NCBI GenBank assembly: GCA_014529385.2
Contig: CM043962.1
Location: 92,950,180 to 93,014,179, forward strand
Direction: 5' to 3'
Length of the DNA stretch: 64,000 nt
Origin: Adiantum capillus-veneris
Taxonomy: Eukaryota; Streptophyta; Polypodiopsida; Polypodiales; Pteridaceae
Notes under the pieces: model-generated
Database searches by the model: none
What the model was told of the DNA's origin: nothing
What the model saw: only the letters and a program-made list of their open reading frames with translations
Part shown: positions 22,570 to 35,516 of the stretch, in pieces
Numbering within the stretch: the stretch's first letter is position 1
How the letters are laid out: the number at the start of each line of letters is the position of its first letter
Position numbers and translations under genes: made by a program

Positions 22570-25500
22570 TTACTCACACTTGATTGATTTGTATATGTGT
22601 CGTACAAAGACTAATGAAGCTCTAAAGCCCACTGTTCCCAACATGAGAAAAAACCCAAAGCAAATGCATGCCATGTAGCCAAAGAAAAACGAAGTCTGCA
22701 TAAAGCCAGTCATATCAGCACGAGCGAAATAGTAATAAAAGCAGTAGCCAAAGACGAAGACACCCGTCGAACCCCCACACAGAACAGACCTGCATCAAAA
22801 GAGAGAGTTCAAACCATAATGAGCACGGCATTTGCATATCAAAAACAGTTTTCCTTTTACAAGCTACATCCTTAAGGACCAGTACTTACATACGAATATC
22901 AAAAGCTACACACTAAAGTGTCATAACCTTGCTATGTTTAACAGACAAACTACCATACTTTCAGATGGCAAACGGCATTGAAGACAATTTCAAGATTTGG
23001 GTCTAAATTTTGAGAGAAGCCATCAACAAAAAAATGTTCCTGTAATGTCTACTAAGATCAAGGGATAATATACCTAGATGAATCCAGGATAAGCGCAGAT
23101 TCACCCTTAAAGGAAAGTGCAGGGTATATAGACTCATGATAGTCACCCACAAGACATTATAACCACCACCTCCATCATGCATAATTTAATAATATTGACT
23201 AAATACTACATCCCCACTAATGTCGTCAGTGTCCAATAGTGGGTGTAGAACGAGGTACCAATATATGCTCCCACACACACACACACACACACACACACGA
23301 GCATGCATCAATACAAAGATCTGGGTACTGAGTTTCTGTCATAACTCTAGAGATGTAGGGCAGACTCAGCCATAATGAAGCCTAACACTCTAGAGAGGTG
23401 GAGGGAAGGAATCAGAAGCTGAGATATGGGAGAGATATGGAAGCTCAAGAAGGTAAGCCTCAGGAGCTAATGGAAACTTACAGGGTAAGAGCAGTGCCTT
23501 TACAGCCCCTAAAGCTCATCTATCAAGCAGCAAGATGCTGCCGAAGTAGATCGCAACAATAGGGACAGTATTTAGGCCACTGATAGGGGCAGCCATCGCT
23601 TTAACGATGGCACCTACACAGCCATAACAGCAGATGGAGAACAGAGAGGAGGAGACCGTGGCACAGATGCCCATATAAGACGGCCCATAGGTGAAACCAC
23701 AACCAAGAGGTGGTGAAACCCACAAACACTTATAAACCAACAATTCCAGATAGTTAAGACTTTCAGTGCCACTCTGAAATGAGAAGCCCCAAACTGCTCT
23801 CCTTGTGGTATTTCTTTATGCATAAGGAGCACAAGCATGATGCATCCCCTACCTGTGTTAACTGGAAGGCTCGCACTCTCTTTTATAAGCACCAAGAAGC
23901 TCTAAGAAGTACCAAAATGTTAACATAAAAGAAATTTTGAAAGCATCATTTACACCGCACCACCTCTATCTAATTCACTCCTCATCACTTCCTACTCTTC
24001 CGTTATAGCCCTTCCCTTCCCCTTGCCCCCTGGTAGCAGTGATAGGTCCAGTTTCTCGGACCTTCATGCAGTGCTGTGATCAACACTTGTTATTTGTAAT
24101 TAAGATCCTGGCTTTTCCAATCTCTGCAATAAGAGGACCGGCCTCTCTCTGCTATACCACATCGGAGGTTGCGTGGAGGTCTGCTTTGGCTTGTCAGTTA
24201 TCACACCTTGGCGGGTCTCTCAGATACGTTTTTCACGACTTCTATTAAAACTCGTTCTAGAGCTTTTCAGCAGAAGCCACCTTGACCAAGTAGACTGCTG
24301 ACCTGCCCTGCCAAGCTTTCTGATAAAGTTTGAGGTTAGCTAATTGTGGTTCGAGCTATCTCAGTGTCGGTGGCTAATTCACTCCTATCTGGTGTCCAGT
24401 TGAGGCAAGGTCAGTTTCTGCTCATCTTAGAGCTGGTCTTCCCTTTGAGTTTGTTCCATGCCATGCAAGTGGCACCTTCATTATGGGATTTCTTGGGTGC
24501 CTATCTCGCAATAGACAGATGGATTCCTCGCATTTTTATGTCCATTGCCAGGAGACTTTTTACAAGAGGTCTTCCCCTCCCTGGCTTTTCGGTTGGCAAC
24601 AATACCACAACCTCACTCAATGTTCAAAATATCCTAAAATAACCTTCTCAGGACACTGAGGAAGTTCCTACATTTAATAAAAGCAGTAGCCAGCACAACG
24701 GAGGAACGGCTTCTTTGTCTTACAATGAAGATAGCAGTTATTGACATGTCACTATGGAGCTTTAAGCAGATGCAAGAAAGAGATAAGAATACTAGATATT
24801 ACCTCCACCACCACCTGTGATCCTCCACAGCAAGTTGGAAATAAGTCAAAGCAATTGTAATAAAAGCCGTCACGATAATCAGAATAATGAAGACGATGAA
24901 AAGAATGCTGTAAATTGTATAAAGCTTGTGACCCCAAACGCTTGCAAAGATATAATAAAGCTCGATATATATTGCACTGAAAGGCAAAAACCCTGCCATA
25001 GCCATTTGAGGAATGGTTTGCCTATACCAAGGCAAAGGTGGAATCTCTCTTGGGAACTTCGATGTGCGACATGGTGCTTGAAATTCTGCCTTACTATTCT
25101 TACCAGCAATCCCACCCATGACCAGCAGAGGAGATGTTACTAATGTCCATATCAGAAGAATAACAACAATGGTACCGAACGGAAGCGCCGCCGTAGAGTT
25201 ATAAGCAATTGCAACCGTGTTCAAAAAACAGAATGTCAAAAATAGTGGACCACAGAACAAGCAACCTGTAAGTAATAGATTGCGAACCTGCATTCAAATA
25301 TAAGTCTCAGCAAAAAGAGCTACAGTATGTATGCGCAGACAATACATGAAGCTGTTACACTCACCCAGTTGGTTCCTTCGAGTTGTCGAAAAAATGAAGC
25401 TGCACTGTAACCGGCAATCCCAGATGTAAGAGCATATATAACAACAAGGGCAGTATACAGGGCACCTCTATTGTATGGATAAAAAACTCCAACCAGAGCA

Positions 25501-27678
25501 AGCATGAAGATGAAGATGGCCCTGCATGTTGATTGCAACATAAACTCTGGTTAGAAGCTTGTCTTGCAGCATACACAAAGTACATTCAATAAAAAGCCTT
25601 ACAGAGCAAGTAATTGAGTCCCACTTCCTATGACGGCGCAAAAAAGAGATTTATGAGGAGGATATCTGAAGACATCCCCGTGAATGTACTTCCAACCAGA
25701 TTCCTCCTGATCTTCTGGAGTCTCTTCATCTCTTGAATACCTATAGTATTCATAACAAACATGAAGAGTAAATTCAAATATAGATTACATCAGCCTCCAT
25801 TATGAACCACACATTTCTCAGAAACTTAAGCTCTTAAATATTTACGAGGATCAAAAGGAAAGACATACTTAATAAAATCGTTCTTGAGTACTCGCATTAA
25901 TATGGTTGCTAAAAAGCCTGTTAATAGGAGGACTGTAACACAAGAATTGATGATAGAGAACCAGTGAATTTCTAAATGCTGAGGTAGAAATGAGTTCTTG
26001 GCATATTTCTCCATGCGACGATCGAAGGGCTTCTCCGTCTGTTTCCACCTGACTGAATACTTGAACTCAACATCAACCTCTGTATCCTCGGTTATGTCCA
26101 CAACATATGCAGGGTCCGCAGCAACACTTATCTCTATTACTCGATCTTGATTGTATAGAACCTCAAAATGCAAATGTGTTGAAAGAAGATACTTCAGTTC
26201 CTGATCATCTATTTTCCCAATAAAACCCCATATAGGCAAGTCATCATAATACATCTGGAAATAATAGTCTTGCTTCACGGTATCTCGGAAAGCCTTGACT
26301 TCCTCCTTGGAGAGCCTCTTCTTGCACAAAGGTTCCGAAACCTTGTCATCCATGAAATTTAGCTGGTAACTAGCATGAACCAATCTGTCTCCATTGAGCA
26401 CTTCCCCAAGTGCTTCTCGTTTTTCTGTCACCTGAGCTGTATTTACATAGACATAGGTGAAAGCAAAAGGCTAAGAAGTTATTCAGTTAATTTTTCAAAG
26501 AACTAAACCGTAAAGAAGATCTTAGACAAACCTGGAGGGCAAAATGGTAGATCATAGTACCGATAAGTTTCACTGCATAGATCAAACAAACACAGGGTTA
26601 AGCACAGCCTTTTGTGGTTTCTTTCCAGCAAGGGAGACTTAGGTTTATCAAGCAAGACCTCTCTTCAGCTTGTCCACACATTACACATTGCATTGCTACA
26701 CACTGAAAGAGAAAGAAGTAACAAGAGGGATTCACTAAATCACTTGAGGAATGCGAAAAAGAACAGAAATTGCTTGGAAAATATTGAGGCCAAACAAAGT
26801 ATCTACTAGCCAAAATGCCCCTGAGCAGCTCTCTCTATAGCAGTCAACAATCAATTTCCAACTCCAAGTGTGAACCCCACCACATTATGCAGGCATTTGG
26901 GGTAATGGTTGCTTGGCAGGACACAACTCGTGGTGGAACCCTCCAATGATATTCTTACACTGATATAACAACACCATAGGTGAAGCTTGTCCACTATATG
27001 CTTGTTAGTAAAGAGTTCGCACAATTTGTATGTTTTTTATTCAAAAAATACATGGTACAAGTGTTGGGGGCTTTGTCAGAGTGCACAACCGCAGTGAAGA
27101 GAGTGTAACAATGGATAAAAAGAGAAAAATCTGAGGGAGAATGGAACCAAAGCTTTATTGGAAGGTCATACAGTGACTGCTGATACAATCAGAGATGGAG
27201 CACCTAAACACGATAACTTTGCAGGTACTCATTACCATATGCGTGCTTATTGGAGGAGACCATGTATTACTCTAGACTGGGGGAGGTCCTCCTCATAGAA
27301 GACTACAATGTCCACACACAAAGCAGGAAACGTGATAGATATGGCTGTGAGGACATGGAGAGGTTACACACAGTAGATGCAGAGGAGGTGGGAGTGAGGA
27401 CTCGGGGCTACACAGGGACCACTGGAAGCTCTACACACGAGACATGGATATCAATTAGACAGCCTCGAGCACAGAAGATGCTATATTTAATATTATAAAG
27501 AGCACTTCAAGAGCCTATGTATACGGGTGTAAAGCCATTCTGCTGTTAAAGAGAGATATTATATATACTACCCTATTTGGCCTATATCAGTTCCTGGAGC
27601 TTGGAGGCAAGTACACACTTGGGTGATACTTATGAGATATACGTCATAGAGATATCTCCCTAAGGTCCAGGCCACAAG

Positions 27679-27711
<33 letters not shown>

Positions 27712-30395
27712 CGGGCAGCAACCACGCCAACATAACATGGGGTCACACTTTAGGGGTTGAGAGCCTCCACGCTAGCACGGGACAAAGACCACCAGGCTAC
27801 CACATACCTAGACTCTACCATAGAGAGTTTGACAAAGATCAGAGCCGGAGACTCAAAGGAGAAATGCTCAGCTCTGCTCAGATCCAAGCATGTTCTTCAA
27901 AGCACAGCCCTAGCTCCGCTCGGATCTAGGCATGTCTTCAGAGAGCATCCAGATTCGTTACTCTCATGTGTCTAGCTTTGCTATGGTCTACATCGCTCCC
28001 TTGCCGTGGAGGAGTCCGTATGCCATGCTGACCATGGTGCTTCATTACTCTCACGTGTCTAGCTTTGCTATGGTACCATGCTTGGCCATATGTGGATAAG
28101 TTTTGAAGAGACATTGACTTGTCCTTATTCTTGGCTGGTTTCTTTGCAAGTTCAATGATTCTATCTTCGTTATTCTTCGACATGTCCTGCTGGTTTTGAA
28201 GAAGCTTTGGTGAAGGGTCTTTTTTGGTAGTGCTTCTACAGTTATTAGGAACGGAAAATTGGAACGCAGAACAGAAATGGCCATGAATTGCCATTCTCTA
28301 TTACGGATACTCACATCTAAAACATGGAGTGGAGATTGAGAATGGGAAGTTGGGATGCGAACAGGGAACAAAAGCCTGTTGTAGCTATGCCAAGCTTGCT
28401 TCTTGGTGTTCATCCATACGGGACATGCACCACTGGCTAGTTGGGGAAGATACAGAGCATGAAGCCCTAGCAATGTTTTCACCTGGGGCTGTAGCAGGTC
28501 TTGGGCAGGTTTATGTAGCCCTTTCTTGGAGTCATATGCCTCTTTAGTCTCCTTTCTTTCCCTGTCTACACATATCCTTCTAGTTATGCTAATCCATTGG
28601 TCCTTAGTTTTGTAACCCCTAGAGATTTTGAGGGGTTTTCTCACCATTGGTTGTATCTTGTAATGGGGCTACATGCTGAATTGTAATTGGCAATGTCCAC
28701 CTCCTGAATGTCATTAGGGTACAAGCCCTTTTTTTGGGGGGGGCGGGGGGAGAGAGGGAGAGAGAGAGCATTCATGATGGGTTTGTGACGTGGGAAGTGG
28801 TTGCATGGCTATTGTAATTTCTGTATCTCTATTACTCGATCTTGATTGTATAGAACCTCAAAATGCAAATGTGTTGAAAGAAGATACTTCAATTCCTGAT
28901 CATCTATTTTCCCAATAAAACCCCATATAGGCAAGTCATCATAATACATCTGGAAATAATAGTCTTGCTTCACGGCATCTCGGAAAGCCTTGACTTCCTC
29001 CTTGGAGAGCCTCTTCTTGACCATGGTGCTTCGTTGCTCTCATGTGTCTAGCTTTGCTATGGTCTACATCGCTCCCTTGCCGTGGAGGAGTCCGTATGCC
29101 ATGCTGACCATGGTGCTTCATTACTCTCACGTGTCTAGCTTTGCTATGGTACCATGCTTGGCCATATGTGGATAAGTTTTGAAGAGACATTGACTTGTCC
29201 TTATTCTTGGCTGGTTTCTTTGCAAGTTCAATGATTCTATCTTCGTTATTCTTCGACATGTCCTGCTGGTTTTGAAGAAGCTTTGGTGAAGGGTCTTTTT
29301 TGGTAGTGCTTCTACAGTTATTAGGAACGGAAAATTGGAACGCAGAACAGAAATGGCCATGAATTGCCATTCTCTATTACGGATACTCACATCTAAAACA
29401 TGGAGTGGAGATTGAGAATGGGAAGTTGGGATGCGAACAGGGAACAAAAGCCTGTTGTAGCTATGCCAAGCTTGCTTCTTGGTGTTCATCCACACGGGAC
29501 ATGCACCACTGGCTAGTTGGGGAAGATACAGAGCATGAAGCCCTAGCAATGTTTTCACCTGGGGCTGTAGCAGGTCTTGGGCAGGTTTATGTAGCCCTTT
29601 CTTGGAGTCATATGCCTCTTTAGTCTCCTTTCTTTTCCTGTCTACACATATCCTTCTAGTTATGCTAATCCATTGGTCCTTAGTTTTGTAACCCCTAGAG
29701 ATTTTGAGGGGTTTTCTCACCATTGGTTGTATCTTGTAATGGGGCTACATGCTGAATTGTAATTGGCAATGTCCACCTCCTGAATGTCATTAGGGTACAA
29801 GCCCTTTTTTTGGGGGGGGCGGGGGGAGAGAGGGAGAGAGAGAGCATTCATGATGGGTTTGTGACGTGGGAAGTGGTTGCATGGCTATTGTAATTTCTGT
29901 GGTCACATACTCTATTTGAGCGTTCTCCTACAAATCTAGTCATCATGCTCACATCTTTGGGCTATAGACAAGGTGCTCTTGATATGCTTCCACTTGCTGT
30001 GCATCAGTTTGATCTACATGCACAGGGTGCAGATTGTTACCACGATTTGCTGCTGATTATGTTATGCGTCATGTGGAAGGCTCGATGTGCTCACAACTTT
30101 CCCCGACATCAACTACCTTGATTGCTATCTCTTTAGAGTTGACGCATACTCTTCATAGCTAGTGGGATACTACTCACCTATTCGCAATGCCCACTCTATA
30201 AGCAACAAGTGATCCCCCACTGATGTGGGGCATGCACATCCATTTCAAAGGATCAGTCTATTCTTGAAGCATACTCTAATTTTGCACTTGAAATGGCTAT
30301 GGACTTCTTTTGGTCTACCTTTACGGATGCAAGGGCATGAGATACAACACAACTAGACACATCATTCACACTACATCCGAGCTTATACTGCATAA

Positions 30396-30457
<62 letters not shown>

Positions 30458-30637
30458 GTGTGTGTACCTGGGATTTTGGAATGGTCCCACTTTATTGGCA
30501 TAGAGAGGAACAGGATCCCCTGGCGCGTATCTGTGATCGGACTCACTGCTGAGAGTTCCTTGAAGCTGCGCTGCTACACAAACGGAGATAATGCACCACC
30601 AGCTCACAACCAGCCTCTTAGGCTGGAAGGTGGTCAT
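22570..30637 (-). CDS. TM9SF family protein (nonaspanin/EMP70), seven exons, 592 aa
   Basis: Exons on the minus strand: 30637-30468, 26572-26532, 26436-25869, 25740-25603, 25521-25365, 25287-24803, 22789-22570. All introns are GT-AG, the phases agree across every joint, and the lengths sum to 1,779 bp. The start ATG at 30637 is followed by a signal-peptide-like segment ([18 protein letters not shown]). Diagnostic family motifs follow: [40 protein letters not shown], then [12 protein letters not shown] and nine predicted membrane segments from about residue 225. The C-terminus ends KCE, matching the family's KXD/E signal for Golgi retention. The length fits plant TMN proteins (about 590 aa). 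These proteins act in the endomembrane system, in cargo sorting and adhesion. Intron 1 is 3.9 kb and full of repeats; intron 6 is 2.0 kb. The frame is undamaged. Confidence 0.95.
22790..24802 (-). other. TM9SF intron 6
   Basis: A 2.0-kb intron between the sixth exon and the last. It contains an AC microsatellite (23271-23298). Short open frames at 23516-23895 show no domain and are not called. No element ends were recognised. Confidence 0.7.
27220..27440 (+). pseudogene. Possible LINE endonuclease fragment in TM9SF intron 1
   Basis: The plus strand reads [20 protein letters not shown], similar to the endonuclease/exonuclease/phosphatase motif LLxGDFNAHTxS of LINE ORF2. Only this block is recognisable; no reverse transcriptase is nearby. 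Confidence 0.35.
27955..29900. repeat. Two-copy tandem duplication with 1,076-bp period in TM9SF intron 1
   Basis: Bases 27955-28824 and 29031-29900 (870 bp each) are nearly identical; I noticed only a few changes, for example TCGTTA/TCGTTG at the left ends and GGAACA contexts otherwise unchanged. Both end GCTATTGTAATTTCTGT. Each copy holds a 198-codon minus-strand frame (28051-28647 and 29127-29723) with no recognised domain. The space between the copies is filled by the exon 3 fragment (28825-29019) and eleven bases. Confidence 0.9.
28825..29019 (-). pseudogene. Copy of TM9SF exon 3 fragment inside intron 1
   Basis: This 195-bp stretch equals 26130-26324, the middle of exon 3 of the surrounding gene, in the same orientation, with only two differences seen (A for G and C for T). 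It encodes [12 protein letters not shown] through [18 protein letters not shown]. It carries no splice sites of its own from the source exon, since it is internal to that exon. High identity points to a recent copying event. Confidence 0.9.
30400..30455 (-). repeat. GA microsatellite at start of TM9SF intron 1
   Basis: A pure CT tract on plus (GA on the sense strand) begins 13 bp after the exon 1 donor. A second, less pure GA block lies in the 5' UTR (30641-30671). Exon 1 is thus framed by GA repeats on both sides. Confidence 0.95.
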
Positions 30638-30770
30638 GACTCTCTCTCTCTCGCTCTCGCTCTCGCTCTCTGGTTTCTCTGTGGTCAAGTACCCTTCGCC
30701 ATTGCCGGATCTCAGTTTCTCATCGACAAGAAATCGAGGTCACTAATTAAAGTTAAGGGTGACCTTAAAA

Positions 30771-31066
30771 AATTAAATAAAGAAAAGGAACATGGGAAAT
30801 GAATGAGAGAATGAGAGAGAAAGATGGTAAGTAGAAGATGAAAACTTTTTAAGTTATAGGAACTATCCCAAGAGATCTCAAAGATCTATCCAATGAGTCT
30901 TGAACTCAAGACCTATTACTCATAGGAATTAAATAAAGAAAAGGAACATGGGAAATGAATGAGAGAATGAGAGAGAAAGATGGTAAGTAGAAGATGAAAA
31001 CATTTAAAGTCATAGGAACCATCCCAAGAGATCTCAAAGATCTATCCAATGAGTCTTGAACTCAAG
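30771..31066. repeat. 156-bp tandem duplication upstream of TM9SF
   Basis: AATTAAATAAAGAAAAGGAAC starts both units (30771 and 30927). The units are close to identical to the point TTGAACTCAAG, where the second stops. Each holds one copy of the dispersed repeat described at 20311-20512. They lie 130-430 bp upstream of the TM9SF start codon, so they may overlap its promoter. Confidence 0.9.
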
Positions 31067-32498
31067 AGGAGGAGGATGTTCTATCTGAGCTCAAAGTGCA
31101 ATACTAAATGCATTTGCACCAGATGTACGATCGTGCTCTAAATACCTTCGTCCCATGATCTAGCACGGATGTTCGAATGCCATCGTCAATGATTTTATTT
31201 ATTTGTTTGTTTGTTTTTTTATTGTTTCTTATTCTTTTTTTAGGTGGTGGGGTGGGGGGGGAGGAACTCATATAGCTCCGCTTGGGGTGGTTTGAGCAAA
31301 AGTGTGCTGGTATTTCGTGAACGTAGCCCTAGAAACAATGCAAGCTCTACATGATCTCCCTTTGATTTGATGAAATCAACATGGCACTCAAATTCCAAGA
31401 GCTATAGAATATGCTCACCCATTTGTGGTAATGTGGGTAATGGGGTATATCTCTAATTAGATCGTTTTTTATCATTCTGTGTAGCTTGTTCCTAAAGGGT
31501 GCCTCTTCATGACTATATACCTCTTTTAAGAATTGAGCAAGTCAGTTTGGTGTGCAAATTCCATGAGCTATCAAAGTGAATAGTACTCTCGAAAAAGGGA
31601 GAGAACTCAATCTTGGATAGAACTATCAACGATACTTCTGCAAACATATTGCTTCTCACTTTATTCTTGTTCTAAAAGACTTTGCATATCATCTCCCCTT
31701 GTGGGTTTTATGCTACTCACGGAGCCTCGTTATCAAGCTGATGTGATGAGATTCTAAGATAATCAATGGGATTATGGCACTTGGTGTGTATACATCCATG
31801 TACCAACAATTTATTCACCAAGATACTTATGAATTTGTCTCTATAGTAGAGCACCATCAATGATTGGAGCTACTTTGGTAGAAAACTGAAGGCTTGGAGA
31901 GCAAGATGGATTGCATTAATTATGGTTTTCTAGGAACTATTGCGGATATCAACAAGTTTGTGATGCTAGAGTACTCGGTGTTTGATAAAAATGGGACGGC
32001 ATGGAGCACAAAGAAAGTCGTCACACAAAAGCACTGGGTAGCGAGCTCTTGGATGATTGGGCTCGGGAATGGAAGAATCACATTATATTTTGAGATGACA
32101 CAAGTCATGAGCATGTAATGATGGAACTATTCTCTTAGAGGATGCTTCAACTTTAGAGGTCATTTCAAATCCCAAGAAAGTGATAGTAGGCAAGACTTGG
32201 CGTAGTCTTGGCTTAGAGTTAGCAATTGCCACGGCCATGCAAAATGGATTATATAAATAAATAATAATCCCTGTGAAATGGTTTTGTCATGTGTTGACAC
32301 ATTGTTTGGTTTTGGGTGCGTTTTTTGCATGTCGTTGGTGAGTGGAAGCTATGTGTAGGGGACGCGATTTTGTGTGATGTGGATACTTCTTAGAATGTAG
32401 ATAGTTTAAAGTGGTCTTTTATAGCTTGCAAAATGAGAGAGAGTGATGTGCACATTATGGTTGATAAGAGAAAGAGCTTTGGGGAGGGGAGAGCTTTC
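31067..32498. other. No recognised gene
   Basis: Intergenic DNA with a T-rich run and short G runs (31240-31265). Open frames such as 31894-32118 have no domain signature. Confidence 0.5.
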
Positions 32499-33837
32499 CT
32501 TAACACTAGGTTGGTAACCTAATAGGACATAAAAGTGTCCTTTCAGGGTTTTGAAAAAAACCTCCAAAACCATAGTAGATCCACTCATTTTGTAAAATCC
32601 TTGCATGAGGTTATAGTTAAAGGCCTACTAAACATGGAAAAAATAAGAAACTTGTAAAATTTCTCATCTTTCTGTCACACCAAGCCTCCAAAGTTGATGA
32701 ACCAGTGAATTTTCATCAAAACAGTAATTTCTTACTTTTTGTTGCATAAAAATAAGATTAGAGATTTTTGTAGGAATTGAGATTTAAATTCCCTAGTTAA
32801 TTTCCATGGGTTGGTGATCAGAACATATGATTGCTTCTCACTCACTATTTTTTGTTTTGCCAAAATAAATAGGTACAAAAAAGTTGAATTTTTACCATTC
32901 TGCAAACCTATCATCAAAGTTTCTATAGCCACGCTCAATACAAATAATATATGCATGTTTTCTTAGTTCCCTATTTTCGTTTATGTTCATAAGGAGCCAT
33001 GGAGCATGTCAAAAGAATAATACATCTCTTACCATGCCAAAGGGAATCTTGGAGACAAAGATGAAGTGTTAAATACAGCAAACATGAAAAAATTGGGTTC
33101 AACATTATGAGTCGTAGAATCCCATAGAAACTATTCAATATCTAGCCAAATTTGATCCTTATTGACTAGATATGGTTACTACCTACAAAATGCATGTAGT
33201 TGTCACAAGAAACTAACAATATTGAAAAAGCTATACTTGATAGACTAGAATGTTTCGTTTTCTTCTATAGTTGAAAAAATCAACCATCGTTGTGTACTAT
33301 GCAGAATAGTGTATTAGGTGCTCCAAAACTCAATGAATGTTAGCTTTATGTTACAATATGCGACACAAAAAATCAAAAATGCATTTGGATATCATGAAAT
33401 CCATCAAAAAAATCATAGAAGAGCTAAAATTGGCTAAAAAACAGGATTTGACAATTTTTGTACTTTGGTCATAACTTACAACTTTAATATTTATTTCTCC
33501 CTAGAAACATCAGGACATGTTGGGGACTACTAAAGATAGTTCTCTAGCATTATAGACCTCACAAACATGAATTCTAGAGTGGTATAGTTGCAAAAAGTTG
33601 AAAAAAGCCAAAAACAGGACCCGTTTTTTCACACAGTTTAGGTTGTGAGATGTTGTGGAAGGACAATGTTATAGATGGAATTGATATTCCAAAAAAATGT
33701 CGAGTTTTTTTCAGCTCATGAGACAACTTTATAGATAGATAGAACCTCAAAATCCATATTGAAACTCTTGACATAATTGAAGGAAAATGCTCACTTAACA
33801 GGACATAAAAGTGTCCCATTACCAACCTAGTGTTAAG
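32499..33837. mobile_element. Candidate DNA transposon with 19-bp terminal inverted repeats
   Basis: The left end CTTAACACTAGGTTGGTAA (32499-32517) is exactly inverted at the right end (33819-33837). If the element is CACTAGG...CCTAGTG, it is flanked by TTAA on both sides (32500-32503 and 33833-33836); a TA duplication with one more base in each TIR is also possible. Just inside both ends lies GGACATAAAAGTGTCC, a near-palindrome, in direct orientation. The 1.3-kb interior is AT-rich and encodes no transposase, so it would be non-autonomous. The superfamily (TTAA: piggyBac-like; TA: mariner-like; CACTA start) is not settled. Confidence 0.65.
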
Positions 33838-34385
33838 TGAAAAGGCGCTTGCCAAGAAATACCAGCCCAAAAATGCATCCTTTGTCTTTGATGGTATTAA
33901 AATTCTTGGATGAAAGCTTGAGAGGAACTTGGAGAAGTGGAATTAGTGGGTGATCATGAATATTGGCTTTGTAGCATCTAGAGATGTCAAGAGATACCTC
34001 AAGTGTCATAATAACTAATATCTAATTCTCCTAAATGATTTTCTCATGTTAAACTGATCATTTAATATGGGGAAGTGCCAGGGGAGAAAAAGCTAGAATA
34101 TTGGTTAAGCTAGCAGAATGGCCACCCACAGTAGGGATCCAAAGGAGGGAAAATAGGGATCCAAAGGGGGGGTCATCTGTAAAAGACCAAGGTACAACAA
34201 TGGGCTAAAAAGACCCTAAGGTTCAGCCCATTAAGACTTCCAAAATGCTAAGGTTCCAAAATTCAAAAGTTGTGTCCAATGGTCAACAGCCTAGGGAAAT
34301 TGGATGCTTTGTGTGTGTCCCAAAAGTCTTTATCAAGGCCTACAAAGGAAGGGGCGAGCCCAAGAAGTAGGGGATAAGAGAGAAA

Positions 34386-34460
<75 letters not shown>

Positions 34461-35214
34461 GCTCCCTTTGTACACAAGGGGAAAGAGGGACACATGTCAA
34501 CTCCCTAGCCTAGATGCCCACAAGGTGTACTCAAATCCTATTGGATGACCTTGGAGGTGGACCAATGAGAATTAAGCTAGAGTAAGTCTAGTTTAATTAA
34601 TTTAGAAACACTTAATAAAAGAACCAATAAGAATTAAGCTCCCTAGAAGACTATTGGTCAGTCTCCCAAGGGTCGAGCATTCAGTAGCCCAATGGCTTGC
34701 CTGATTCCTATTGGCCAGGAAAACAAAGGGGTCCAATGAGAGTTTAGTTGCATTTATTAATTACCTAAATCTCTCACAAAAGGGGAAAGGGGGACACATG
34801 TCAGAAGGCTATCACTTATACTGCTTAATTTCCATTGGCTAGGCCTGGGGAGGTCCAATAGGGCTGTAGCATGAGCATTTAGCAAGAGGGGTCGACCAAG
34901 AGAGAGAGAGGGGGATGATTTTCTCAAGGCATTATTCATTTTACACACTCACACAATCAATGTGTGAAGCAAGAAGACTCTCTCTCTCTTCTCAAGCTTT
35001 AATGGAAAGCTTACCACCTACTCCAAGCTTGTGAGAAGGGAGGCCTACACCGACAACTCTTGGCTTTGTGATGCAAATCCAACCAAGAGCCAAGCTTCAA
35101 TGCATGCTCATCTCCTCTACCATGCTGATTACTAAGTTAAGCTATGCTAATATGAGTGACTATGTGAGGAGATGCACATCTTTCTCGTAAGAATACTCCT
35201 TCTTCCTGTCAATC

Positions 35215-35441
35215 TGTTGGAATTAGGGTTGCAGAGAAACACACACAGCTTGGAGAAGACGAAGGAAGCTCAAGGCACACAATAGAGAGTGTATTACTTA
35301 GTGTGCAATGGAAAGATAGATAGCCCTAGAGTGATGGGCGTATATACAATGCACGGGGGAAAAAACCTCCTAAAGAGGGAAAAAATGCCCCGGCGGTCCT
35401 AGTGTGTTCACACACATCACTACCACATGTATATGGTAACA
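35215..35441 (-). repeat. Copia 3' LTR (227 bp)
   Basis: On the minus strand it follows the polypurine tract at 35442-35453. It is identical to 40166-40392 except for one base. Confidence 0.95.
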
Positions 35442-35516
35442 AATCCCCCCTGGAGTGATGCGGTGAACGAGAGCTGGCACATGAGTAAAGGGAAGTGCCA
35501 TGCCCTGAGGACAGGA

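Larger units (their letters stand above)
26573..30467 (-). other. TM9SF intron 1 (3.9 kb)
   Basis: This intron carries a possible LINE relic (27220-27440), a run of 31 G (27681-27711), a two-copy duplication (27955-29900), a partial copy of exon 3 (28825-29019), and on the sense strand a GA tract right after the donor site (30400-30455). Confidence 0.85.

Noticed and set aside
23516-23895. Open frames inside TM9SF intron 6
   Set aside because: No domain, and they lie between well-supported exons of one gene.
28051-29723. Two identical 198-codon minus-strand frames
   Set aside because: They repeat only because the DNA is duplicated; no domain was recognised and they sit in an intron. Kept as part of the repeat.
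30638-30688. Extended N-terminus of TM9SF before the ATG at 30637
   Set aside because: The extension begins at TTG and encodes GA-repeat-derived Ser-Glu-Arg; the ATG at 30637 is followed by a proper signal peptide.
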